From NCBI GenBank assembly GCA_025350985.1, contig JANXWU010000256.1, positions 1 to 6,247 of the forward strand: a stretch of 6,247 nucleotides of DNA, in the 5' to 3' direction. The stretch comes from Spartobacteria bacterium (GTDB lineage Bacteria > Verrucomicrobiota > Verrucomicrobiia > Chthoniobacterales > Chthoniobacteraceae). Shown here piece after piece: positions 1-6,238 of the stretch (positions are counted from its first letter, which is position 1; every line of letters begins with the position of its first letter). A program made the translations under genes and the position numbers. A model generated the notes under the pieces. That model ran no database searches. It was not told where the DNA came from and saw nothing but the letters and a program-made list of their open reading frames with translations.

Positions 1-2
1 AG

Positions 3-554
3 AAAACAAGAAACAGGTTGCCTCGGAATACTGAGCAAGCAGCACAATATAAAAACTCTGACAACGATCCAAAGGGACCGTGGCGTGCGATACCTTGGGA
101 TGCTCCCAATGTGCGTCCAAATCTCGAATACGCGATTGTCACGCCCACTGGCAAAATCAGACGGCCGCCGTCAGGTCGGCATTGGTCACGCACAGAAGAT
201 CAGTGGAAAGAGATTGAAGCAGCAGGGCTAGCCTATTTCGGAAAGTCATGCGATGGGGCTCCGTCATTCAAACAATATCTCGGCGAGGCACAAGGTATCG
301 TTCCCAATACTTGGTGGTCTCACGAAGATGCAGGGCACACTGACGAAGCGCAGAAGGAACTACAGGAGATATTTGGGAAGGATGGAGGATTTGCCACCCC
401 GAAACCCACCCGCCTGATCGAGCGCATCCTGCAAATCGCGACGAACCCCGGCGACTTGATCCTCGATTCCTTCGCCGGCATGGGCACAGAGTGCTGCCTT
501 AGTTCCATCGCGGCTATGTCTGGAGCCGTTAGAGGGCGTCGAAAAAGTCAGTAG
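3..554 (+). pseudogene. 3'-truncated fragment of a type III-like adenine DNA methyltransferase (Mod)
   Basis: The frame is open to the left edge, so the gene begins outside the window; the TTG at 18 is unlikely to be the true start. Numbering residues from that TTG, NSDNDPKGPW (13-22), a target-recognition-like middle (HWSRTEDQW, GHTDEAQKEL), methylase motif X (FATPKPTRLIERI, 125-137) and SAM-binding motif I (DSFAGMGT, 150-157) follow in the order of beta-class N6-adenine methyltransferases, whose catalytic DPPY motif would lie upstream. Family members usually read GSGTT in motif I and continue through motifs II and III for many tens of residues. Here it reads GMGTE, then about 21 residues without recognisable similarity, then a stop. 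I found no continuation in the other two plus frames. Its start is AT-richer (24 G/C in the first 60 bases) than the downstream genes, which suggests acquired DNA. Probably inactive. A divergent short methylase is a less likely alternative. Confidence 0.72.
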
Positions 555-799
555 TTGCTGCCGTTGCCGTGGCAGTCTTGAAACCTCAAACCGCTCCCGC
601 AATAACAGGCTGCCACACCGCTTTTTTCCGGCTTCGGCGGCGGGGGTGGACGCGAAAGGAACTGCTCGATGGGGAACCAGTCCAGCAAATCTTCATCGTA
701 GTAAAAATCGGTCAGAAGCAAGACGCCGCTTTCGACGGCTGGCTTGATTTGTTTCTCCGTCCAATTCCCAATGATGTCGTTTTTTCGCGAAATCCGCAT
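548..799 (-). CDS. Small SEC-C zinc-motif protein
   Basis: An 83-residue protein whose C-terminus (CYCGSGLRFQDCHG, then five residues) is a SEC-C motif, the Cys-x-Cys...Cys-His zinc ribbon first known from the end of SecA and found in many small uncharacterised proteins. The N-terminal half (MRISRKNDIIGNW...) is acidic and aromatic around YYDEDLLDWFPIEQF. A proline run (RPPPPPKPEK) links it to the zinc motif. I chose the ATG at 799 because the frame beyond it, back to a GTG at 898, is arginine-rich and looks like untranslated sequence; that longer form (116 aa) cannot be excluded. No Shine-Dalgarno is visible. The gene is convergent with the methyltransferase remnant and overlaps its stop by 7 bp; it is divergent from rplI. 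The SEC-C motif suggests metal and perhaps protein or nucleic-acid binding. Its actual role is unknown. Confidence 0.7.
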   Translation of the reverse strand: MRISRKNDIIGNWTEKQIKPAVESGVLLLTDFYYDEDLLDWFPIEQFLSRPPPPPKPEKSGVAACYCGSGLRFQDCHGNGSNY

Positions 800-806
800 G
801 AGGGCA

Positions 807-818
807 ACTTCGCGAAGT
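807..818. repeat. 12-bp perfect palindrome ACTTCGCGAAGT
   Basis: A perfect 12-bp palindrome sits 8 bp upstream of the SEC-C gene's chosen ATG. A second copy of its core, TTCGCGAA (784-791, within a 10-bp palindrome at 783-792), lies 25 bp away centre to centre, just inside the coding region. Two evenly placed palindromes around a start codon could be an operator. However, TTCGCG words are frequent in this GC-rich DNA, so chance is a fair explanation. Confidence 0.35.
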
Positions 819-820
819 CT

Positions 821-880
821 GCGCCTTTTGCAATGGAACGGATAGCGCGGTGTCGAATCAGTTCGATCTGGAAAAGGCGC
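821..880. repeat. 9-bp inverted repeat with a small internal hairpin
   Basis: GCGCCTTTT (821-829) and AAAAGGCGC (872-880) are exact reverse complements separated by 42 bp. Between them lies a second small hairpin, TCGAA-TCAG-TTCGA (853-866). The structure fills the divergent gap between the SEC-C gene and rplI, just upstream of the rplI promoter. There is no terminal T-run on either strand, so it does not look like an intrinsic terminator. It may be an operator, a structured leader of the minus-strand transcript, or chance. Confidence 0.4.
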
Positions 881-888
881 GGCGTTTC

Positions 889-917
889 TTGACAGCACCT
901 TTGACCGCGACTAAAAA
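889..917 (+). promoter_or_regulatory. Probable sigma70-type promoter of rplI-dnaB operon
   Basis: A consensus -35 box TTGACA (889-894) is followed after exactly 17 bp by TAAAAA (912-917), which matches four of six positions of TATAAT. Transcription would start near 924, giving a leader of about 25 nt before the rplI ATG. The location in a divergent gap directly ahead of an operon supports the call. The leader has no evident Shine-Dalgarno. Confidence 0.6.
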
Positions 918-949
918 GGCCGTCCCGCAAATTCAGCCGAAAACACGTT

Positions 950-1492
950 ATGCCCACCACTGAAGTCATCCTCGTTGAAAACATCCCCGGTCTCGGTGCC
1001 GAAGCCGATATCGTCAAAGTTCGCGCCGGTTACGCGCGCAATTTTCTCGTCCCGTCGGGCAAGGCGCATGAAGTCACGCCTTCGACGATGAAGCAGATGA
1101 ATCAGCTCAAGGCCAAGCGCGCCGCGCGTGAAGCCACCGAATTGAACGAAGCCGAGGACGTGTCGCGGAAGATCAACAAGCTCAAGCTCACGTTGCTGCT
1201 CGAAACGGGCGAAACGGGCAAGGCGTTTGGTTCGATCACGGCGTCGGATATTGCGGAAAAACTCAAAGCCGACAGTGGCATCGAGATTGATCGTCACTCC
1301 ATCCAACTCGAGCGTCCGATCAAGGAATCCGGCGAGCACGAGATTGAGATCAAGCTGCACCACGGCGTCACGGCGAAACTTCAACTGACCGTGAAATCGA
1401 AAGCCGAAGCGGAAACGAAAAGTGAGGGCGGTGCGGAGCCATTGGCGGAAGGTGAATTCAAGTCGAAGGCCAAGGCGCGGCACACGAAGTAG
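950..1492 (+). CDS. rplI: 50S ribosomal protein L9
   Basis: L9 binds 23S rRNA at the base of the L1 stalk and reaches out along the 30S subunit; it helps keep the reading frame. The N-terminal RNA-binding domain is clear: VILVENIPGLGAEADIVKV (6-24) and RAGYARNFLVPSGKA (25-39), the L9 signature. A charged connecting helix (about 45-80) leads to the C-terminal domain with GKAFGSITASDIA (90-102) and HHGVTAKLQLTV (137-148). At 180 residues it is longer than the usual ~150, owing to a Lys/Glu/Ala-rich tail after residue 148 that is probably disordered. The ATG at 950 is right because the conserved EVILVENI begins within five residues. No Shine-Dalgarno is seen. It is the first gene of an operon, with dnaB starting 3 bp after its stop. 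The usual partners rpsF, ssb and rpsR are not upstream. Confidence 0.96.
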   Translation: MPTTEVILVENIPGLGAEADIVKVRAGYARNFLVPSGKAHEVTPSTMKQMNQLKAKRAAREATELNEAEDVSRKINKLKLTLLLETGETGKAFGSITASDIAEKLKADSGIEIDRHSIQLERPIKESGEHEIEIKLHHGVTAKLQLTVKSKAEAETKSEGGAEPLAEGEFKSKAKARHTK

Positions 1493-1495
1493 CGA

Positions 1496-2989
1496 ATGCC
1501 CAAACCCGATTCCACTCCGACGGCCGGCAAGCCGCGGAAGCGCCGGGAGACCAACGGCGCGGAATCGAAAGGACGGGAAAGTTATTCACAACGTACGGGC
1601 AGTTATTTGCCCGATGTTCACAGGACGCTGCCGCACGCGGCGGATGCCGAAAAGGGATTGCTCGGCTCGATGCTTCTTTCACCAAAGGAGGTCATCGATC
1701 AAAGCGTGGAGAAAATCGGCGGGGACGAGCACGGCGCGGCGCATTTTCACATTCCGGCGCACGCGACGATTTACAGTCTGCTGGTCGAACTGCACAACGC
1801 GCAGAGGCCAATCGATTTCATCACGCTCACGCAGGCGTTGAAGGATCGCGGTCTGCTCGACCAAGTCGGCGGGCCTGGTTTCATCACCGATCTTTTCACG
1901 TTCGTGCCGACGGCGGCCAATGCGGAATTTTACATCGAGATCGTCCGCGAAAAATACACACTGCGCCAGATCATCACCGGCTGTACGGAGTGCGCCGCGC
2001 GCGCGTATGAAGACCAGGAGGAAGTCGCGCTGCTGGTGGACGACGTGGAGAAGAAAATTTTCGCGATCACGCAGGATCGTTACAAGGAAAAGGAGAAAAC
2101 GCTCAAGGAACAGGTGTTCGACGCGATTGAGCAGATTAACGATCTCTATGACAAACGGGGCGCGATCACCGGCCTGTCGAGCGGCTTTTCGGAGTTCGAC
2201 AAAATGACCGACGGACTGCACGCGGCAGAGATGATCGTGATCGCTGCGCGCCCGAGCATGGGCAAGACCGCCTTCGCGATGAACGTCGCCGAGCATGTGG
2301 CGATCAACGACAAAAAAGCGGTGGCAATTTTCTCGCTGGAAATGAGCAGCCAGCAACTCGTGCAGCGGCTGCTCTGCTCGCGTGCGCGGGTGAATCTCGG
2401 CAACGTGCGCAACGGTCTCCTGGCCGAGCGCGATTTCCAAGCCCTGACGACGGTGGCGTCGAAGCTGGCGGACAGTTTGATCTTCATCGACGACACGCCG
2501 GGTTTGAGCATTCTCGAACTCAAAGCCAAAGCGCGCCGGCTCAAGCAAAAGCACGACATCGCGCTGATCGTGATCGATTACCTCCAGCTCCTCCGCTCGA
2601 CTTCGCGCCGCGCCCAGGACAATCGTCAGCTCGAGATCGCGGAAATCTCCGCGGGCATCAAGGCGCTCTCGAAGGAGTTGAAGCTGCCGATCATCGTGCT
2701 CGCGCAGCTCAATCGAAATCCGGAAAATCGGACGGGCGACAGCAAGGGCCGTCCTCGCCTGAGCGATTTGCGCGAGTCGGGCTCCATCGAGCAGGACGCG
2801 GACTTGGTGGGCCTGCTCGTGCGCGAGGAATATTACGCCGACACGGACGAGGAAAAGGCCGAGACCGAAGGCAAGGCCACACTGATCATCGCCAAACAGC
2901 GCAACGGTCCGGTCGGCGAGGTGTCGCTGACTTTCTTGAAGGAATACACGCGGTTCGAGGATCGGGCGCGGGAGGCGTCGGACCATTAA
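1496..2989 (+). CDS. dnaB: Replicative DNA helicase DnaB
   Basis: The ATP-driven hexameric helicase that unwinds DNA at the replication fork and recruits primase. The protein has 497 residues. About 45 basic, low-complexity residues precede the conserved N-terminal collar domain (LPHAADAEKGLLGSML, 45-60). A linker (about 190-225) leads to the RecA-like motor with Walker A ARPSMGKTAF (251-260, Lys257), the FSLEMS motif carrying the catalytic Glu282, Walker B LIVIDYLQLL (357-366, Asp361), the LPIIVLAQLNR sensor-like strand (397-407), the DNA-binding-loop region through SDLRESGSIEQDAD (423-436) and the KQRNGPVG arginine-finger segment (467-474). All key residues are present and there is no intein. 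The ATG lies 3 bp after rplI, consistent with translational coupling. The N-terminal extension is the only odd point; a later start could shorten it, but no clear ribosome-binding site decides this. The stop overlaps the apparent start of the lipase gene. Confidence 0.97.
   Translation: MPKPDSTPTAGKPRKRRETNGAESKGRESYSQRTGSYLPDVHRTLPHAADAEKGLLGSMLLSPKEVIDQSVEKIGGDEHGAAHFHIPAHATIYSLLVELHNAQRPIDFITLTQALKDRGLLDQVGGPGFITDLFTFVPTAANAEFYIEIVREKYTLRQIITGCTECAARAYEDQEEVALLVDDVEKKIFAITQDRYKEKEKTLKEQVFDAIEQINDLYDKRGAITGLSSGFSEFDKMTDGLHAAEMIVIAARPSMGKTAFAMNVAEHVAINDKKAVAIFSLEMSSQQLVQRLLCSRARVNLGNVRNGLLAERDFQALTTVASKLADSLIFIDDTPGLSILELKAKARRLKQKHDIALIVIDYLQLLRSTSRRAQDNRQLEIAEISAGIKALSKELKLPIIVLAQLNRNPENRTGDSKGRPRLSDLRESGSIEQDADLVGLLVREEYYADTDEEKAETEGKATLIIAKQRNGPVGEVSLTFLKEYTRFEDRAREASDH
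2971..2975 (+). promoter_or_regulatory. Shine-Dalgarno GGAGG for the ATT start of the lipase
   Basis: GGAGG lies inside the end of dnaB, nine bases before the ATT codon at 2985, which is good spacing for initiation there. It is the strongest Shine-Dalgarno I see ahead of any gene in the window. A weaker GGAGA (3051-3055) precedes the alternative TTG at 3063 by seven bases, so this site supports but does not prove the upstream start. Confidence 0.5.
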
Positions 2990-3707
2990 TTTCAAAAAGT
3001 GCGCCCTGCTCGCGACCGCCTCGCTCACGTTTGTCGCGACCTCCTGCTTCGGAGAACAAAGCTTGCCTGAGGCGCCGGACGATCACAGCGTTCCCGGAAC
3101 TGCCTTGAACATCGGACCAAATGCTGTGGCGAAAAACCCCGTCGTGCTGGTTCACGGCATCAAGGACGACGCGCGGAAAATGGAGCGGATGGCGCAGCAT
3201 CTTCGCGCTGAAGGCTGGACGGCGCACACGCTTTCGCTCACCCCAAGCTGGGGACAGGTCGGGCTCGACGAACTGGCCGGACAGCTTGCCGCCTTCGTGC
3301 AGACAACTTTTCCCGAGGAAGAGAAGATCGACTTGGTGGCATTTAGCATGGGCGGGATCGTGGCGCGCTATTATGTCCAGCGGCTGGGCGGTATCGATCA
3401 CGTCGAACGCTTTGTCACGATCTCCTCGCCGCATCACGGCACTTGGTTTGCACATCTGCTTCCAAACGCCGGGGGCCGGCAGATGCGGCCACGCAGCGAT
3501 TTCCTGCGCGACCTGAATCGCGATTCCCAAATGCTAACTCGCCTTCGATTTACCTCCATCTGGACGCCGCTCGACCTGATCATCCTCCCGCCGCGGAGTT
3601 CCCGCCTGCGCGTCGGCAGCGAACGAATCATCTGGATGCCCGCTCACCCGCTCATGGTCTGGCATCGGCGTTGTTGCCGCGCGGTCGCGGACGCTTTGAA
3701 AGCCTGA
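2985..3707 (+). CDS. Predicted exported lipase/esterase (alpha/beta hydrolase)
   Basis: A serine hydrolase of the triacylglycerol lipase/PGAP1-like type. Counting 240 residues from ATT, the oxyanion strand is NPVVLVHGIKDD (51-62) and the nucleophile elbow is AFSMGG (Ser121). VARYYVQRLGG and TISSPHHGTW follow, typical of LipA-like lipases. Asp197 (TPLD) and His221 (PAHPLMVW) are the likely remaining triad members. The first ordinary start is TTG at 3063 (214 aa), but the frame is open back to 2940. Reading from ATT at 2985 adds 26 residues that form a textbook export signal: NFKK, then a hydrophobic stretch CALLATASLTF, then the lipobox-like VATSC (Cys21). A GGAGG sits nine bases upstream. ATT overlaps the dnaB TAA. 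I therefore favour 2985 and a lipid-anchored product in the periplasm or outer membrane. The substrate is unknown. It is co-transcribed with dnaB, with no evident functional link. Confidence 0.8.
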   Translation: MNFKKCALLATASLTFVATSCFGEQSLPEAPDDHSVPGTALNIGPNAVAKNPVVLVHGIKDDARKMERMAQHLRAEGWTAHTLSLTPSWGQVGLDELAGQLAAFVQTTFPEEEKIDLVAFSMGGIVARYYVQRLGGIDHVERFVTISSPHHGTWFAHLLPNAGGRQMRPRSDFLRDLNRDSQMLTRLRFTSIWTPLDLIILPPRSSRLRVGSERIIWMPAHPLMVWHRRCCRAVADALKA

Positions 3708-3741
3708 GCCTACAGCGGTTCGGAATTTCGGGAGCACCGCG

Positions 3742-3785
3742 TTGTCATTCTGAGCGAGTACCGCGAGTCGAAGAAGCTCTTGATG
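3742..3785. repeat. Intergenic dispersed-repeat-like sequence (GTCATTCTGAGCGA type)
   Basis: The gap between the convergent lipase and glyS genes contains GTCATTCTGAGCGAG, then GTCGAAGAAGCTCTTGA. From memory this resembles an element (GTCATTCTGAGCGAAG-CGAAGAATC) recurring between genes in many environmental bacteria, whose function I do not know. Here it is interrupted by a 9-bp near duplication: GCGAGT occurs at 3754-3759 and again at 3763-3768. GAGCACCGCG (3732-3741) also recurs as GAGTACCGCG (3756-3765). No convincing hairpin with a T-run is present, so it is not an obvious terminator. Confidence 0.4.
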
Positions 3786-3790
3786 GAACC

Positions 3791-5476
3791 TCAAACCAAA
3801 CGCGAGAGCAGGAGCCTTGGCAACTCGGAGATCGCCACGCGTTCCTGCTGCATCGAGTCGCGATGCCGCAGCGTCACCGTCTCCGCAAGCTCCGGGCCGT
3901 TCTCGCCGATGGTGTCGAAGTCGATGGTCACTCCAAACGGCGTGCCCGCCTCGTCCTGCCGCCGGTAGCGCCGGCCAATCGCGCCCGCGTCGTCGTAGAA
4001 AACATTCATCTGCGGGCGCAGGAGATCGCGCACTTCCTTAGCCTTCGACACCAGCTCCGGCTTGTTTTTCAACAAAGGAAAAACGCCGACCGTGATCGGT
4101 GCGACCCGCGGATGAAAACGCATCACGACGCGCGTTTCCTTGTTGCCTTTGTCGTCGGTCACCTCCTCCTCATCGTAGGCATGGCAGATGAGCGCGAGGA
4201 GCAGTCGATCCACGCCAGCGGACGGCTCGATGACGTGCGGGATATATTTCTCCTTCACCGTCTCGTCGAAATACTCCAGCGATTTGCCGCTGTGCGTTTG
4301 GTGTTGCGTGAGATCGAAGTTGCCGCGTGCGGCGATGCCTTCCAGTTCCTGCGTGCCGAACGGGAACTTGAACAAAATATCCACACACGCCTTCGCATAG
4401 TGTGCGAGTTCGCTCTTCGGCTGCGAAAACATTTCAAGCGTCTCGCGCGGCAGGCCGATGGACTCGTACCACTTCATCCGCTCCTCGACCCAATACCGGT
4501 GCCACAACTCCCAGCCCCAATTCGGCTGCGGTTCGCCGGGATGCCCCTCGCCCGCGAGCTTTGCGACCGAGCCGGTCTGCTTCTCGACGACCTCGTCGGG
4601 CTTGATGAAAAATTCCAACTCCATCTGCTCGAACTCGCGCGAGCGGAAAGTGAAATTGCGCGGGTTGATTTCGTTGCGGAACGCCTTTCCAATCTGCCCG
4701 ACGCCGAATGGAACTTTCACGCGCGACGAATCGACAATGTTTTTGAACTGAACAAAAATGGCCTGCGCTGTTTCGGGCCTGAGATAGGCGAGATTGTCGT
4801 CCGTGGCGATCGGGCCGTAATTTGTCCGCAGCATCAAATTAAACAGACGTGGTTCTGTCAGTTCGCCGCCGCAATGCGGACAAGGTGTGATGAAACCAGT
4901 CGCGCCAAACTGTTCCGTGGCGAGAAACAAATAAAAATCCCGGGCGTCTTTAGGACGATTGCCTTTTTCAACTTCCTGCGCCAACCAGGAGATCGTGACT
5001 TCGGGATTTCTTACGAGCGCCAGGTTCGGTGCGAGTTGTTTACCTTTTCCTCTCGCCCATTTTAATAAATCGCCGGTCTGGAACGAATCTGTTCCCGGTT
5101 CGACGAGTCCCGCAAGCGATTGCACCCACGGCTGTTCGCACATCATCGGCCACCATTGGTCATCGCGGATGAGCTTCTTGCAGCTTTTGCAAGTACTCAT
5201 CGGATCAGCAAACGTCTCCACATGTCCTGACGCCTTCCAAATTGCTGGGTGCATGATAATCGAAGCTTCGAGGCCGACGACGTCGTCACGCATCTTCGTC
5301 ATGCTTTTCCACCACAGCTCCTTCACGTTCCGCTTCAACTCCGCGCCGAGCGGGCCGTAGTCCCAGAAGCCGTTGATGCCGCCGTAGATTTCGCTCGACT
5401 GGAAAATGAAGCCGCGCCGCTTGCACAGGCTGACGATTTTTTCCATGCGATCAGGGGCGGCTTTGCGGTCGTTCAT
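3791..5476 (-). CDS. glyS: Glycyl-tRNA synthetase, single-chain alpha2 type
   Basis: A class II enzyme that charges tRNA-Gly with glycine in the cytoplasm. From the ATG at 5476 it has 561 residues. The N-terminus reads MEKIVSLCKRRGFIFQSSEIYGG (from residue 11), the signature of the alpha2 form rather than the two-gene glyQ/glyS form. Cysteine pairs CKSC (96-99) and CPHC (199-202) probably hold zinc. Motif 2 is FRNEINPRNFTFRSREFEQMELEFF (266-290) and motif 3 IEPSAGVDRLLLAL (416-429, Arg424). The anticodon-binding domain (PRVAPITVGVFPLL to the end, about 456-561) includes IGRRYRRQDEAGTPFGVTID. The frame extends to a TTG at 5527, but that would start within the terminator's T-run region, so ATG is better; the ATG at 5446 is also possible. 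No Shine-Dalgarno is visible. It follows the sanA-like gene in the same direction but is separated from it by a terminator. It is convergent with the lipase gene. Confidence 0.96.
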   Translation of the reverse strand: MNDRKAAPDRMEKIVSLCKRRGFIFQSSEIYGGINGFWDYGPLGAELKRNVKELWWKSMTKMRDDVVGLEASIIMHPAIWKASGHVETFADPMSTCKSCKKLIRDDQWWPMMCEQPWVQSLAGLVEPGTDSFQTGDLLKWARGKGKQLAPNLALVRNPEVTISWLAQEVEKGNRPKDARDFYLFLATEQFGATGFITPCPHCGGELTEPRLFNLMLRTNYGPIATDDNLAYLRPETAQAIFVQFKNIVDSSRVKVPFGVGQIGKAFRNEINPRNFTFRSREFEQMELEFFIKPDEVVEKQTGSVAKLAGEGHPGEPQPNWGWELWHRYWVEERMKWYESIGLPRETLEMFSQPKSELAHYAKACVDILFKFPFGTQELEGIAARGNFDLTQHQTHSGKSLEYFDETVKEKYIPHVIEPSAGVDRLLLALICHAYDEEEVTDDKGNKETRVVMRFHPRVAPITVGVFPLLKNKPELVSKAKEVRDLLRPQMNVFYDDAGAIGRRYRRQDEAGTPFGVTIDFDTIGENGPELAETVTLRHRDSMQQERVAISELPRLLLSRLV

Positions 5477-5525
5477 AGGGTTGCAAAGCAGCACCGTCGC
5501 CCGCGGTTTGGCAACAGCAAAGTGC

Positions 5526-5563
5526 AAACAAAAACGGCGATCGCACCTACGTGCGGTCGCCGT
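5526..5563 (-). terminator. Rho-independent terminator after the sanA-like gene
   Basis: Read on the minus strand, a 13-bp stem (ACGGCGA-C-CGCAC paired with GTGCG-A-TCGCCGT, one mismatch position that can form a wobble-type pair on one strand) closes a four-base loop (5547-5550). It is followed at once by TTTTGTTT. The plus-strand arms are 5534-5546 and 5551-5563. The stem begins 28 bp after the stop of the sanA-like gene, so it should end that transcript. The T-run ends only about 50 bp before the glyS ATG. Confidence 0.85.
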
Positions 5564-5590
5564 GAATCTCGATCGGCTATTAACGGAAGA

Positions 5591-6238
5591 CTACGTGACC
5601 GGCAACGCCATTTTTTCCCCGAGAAAACGCGGCTGCGTATGCAACACGTAAAGATCGAGCACGACCTTCACCCGCGCGAGCCACTCATGGAGATGAGCCT
5701 GCACGGCGCGCTGAAAGGGCACGTTGGCTGCGGCAATCGCGATGGCATTCAGATCGTAGTGACGCGCAATCAGCAGCGCGCGTTCGTCGTGCTCCCGCTG
5801 CGAGACGATGATGAATCCAGTCAGGCCGAAAATTTCCTTCGCACGAACGATTGAATCGAGCGTCCGCACCCCGGCATGATCGAGCGTGATGGCCCGCGCT
5901 GGCACCTTGCGCGCGAGCAGGGACTTTCGCATGTCGCGCGGTTCGTTGTAATCGTTCGAGCGATTGTCGCCGCTCAAGAGCAGATGCTTCACTTTGTGCC
6001 GGTGGTAAAGCTGTGCCGCCGCGTCCATGCGACCTTTGAAGTAGAGGTTCTCGCTCCCGTCCGCCCGCAGCTTTCCGGTGCCAAGCACCAGTGCCACGTC
6101 GCGGACCGGGATTGAGTCAACGCTCTGGTAGATTTTGCCACCTCCCGCCCGTGAAACGAAAATCTGACAGGCCGCAAACACGCAAATCGCGAACACGAGC
6201 AGTGTGAGCAAAAGCATTTTTGCAAAGCAGCGAAACAT
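5591..6238 (-). CDS. SanA/YdcF-like (DUF218) membrane-anchored envelope protein
   Basis: A 215-residue DUF218 protein closest in pattern to SanA, which in enterobacteria helps maintain the envelope barrier and exclude vancomycin at high temperature; the biochemical activity of the family is unsettled. Residues 8-28 (MLLLTLLVFAICVFAACQIFV) form one membrane segment, so the domain should lie outside the cytoplasm. Family motifs follow: ALVLGTGK (49-56), NLYFKGRMDAA (64-74), LLLSGDN (86-92), DYNEPRDM (96-103), DHAGVRTLDS (120-129), VSQREHDERAL (145-155), LARVKVVLDL (187-196) and the C-terminal PRFLGE (203-208). FAAC (Cys24) also fits a lipobox, so lipid anchoring is an alternative. The ATG gives a typical short basic N-terminus, but only nine bases precede it in the window and the frame stays open, so a longer start cannot be excluded. 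It is followed by a strong terminator. Confidence 0.88.
   Translation of the reverse strand: MFRCFAKMLLLTLLVFAICVFAACQIFVSRAGGGKIYQSVDSIPVRDVALVLGTGKLRADGSENLYFKGRMDAAAQLYHRHKVKHLLLSGDNRSNDYNEPRDMRKSLLARKVPARAITLDHAGVRTLDSIVRAKEIFGLTGFIIVSQREHDERALLIARHYDLNAIAIAAANVPFQRAVQAHLHEWLARVKVVLDLYVLHTQPRFLGEKMALPVT

Noticed and set aside
569..892. A 107-residue plus-strand frame opposite the SEC-C gene
   Set aside because: The minus-strand frame carries the SEC-C motif. This one has no recognisable feature.
911..1483. A 190-residue minus-strand frame opposite rplI
   Set aside because: It is a phenylalanine- and arginine-rich shadow of L9 with no motif and no initiation signals.
1496..2989. Possible intein or frameshift in dnaB
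   Set aside because: All motor motifs follow each other at normal spacing in a single frame.
1679..3028. A 449-residue open frame on the minus strand opposite dnaB
   Set aside because: It mirrors the dnaB codons and contains repetitive Arg/Leu/Asp sequence with no family features.
3715..3740. GCGGT...ACCGC inverted repeat after the lipase gene as a terminator
   Set aside because: It has only a 5-bp stem with a 16-base loop and no T-run, so it is too weak to call.
3708..3790. CRISPR or tandem array in the convergent gap
   Set aside because: There is only a single 9-bp near duplication, with no regular repeat-spacer pattern.
3443..5065. A 540-residue open frame on the plus strand opposite glyS
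   Set aside because: It is antisense to a fully conserved glyS. Its composition is arginine- and alanine-rich without recognisable motifs, as expected from GC-rich codon phasing.
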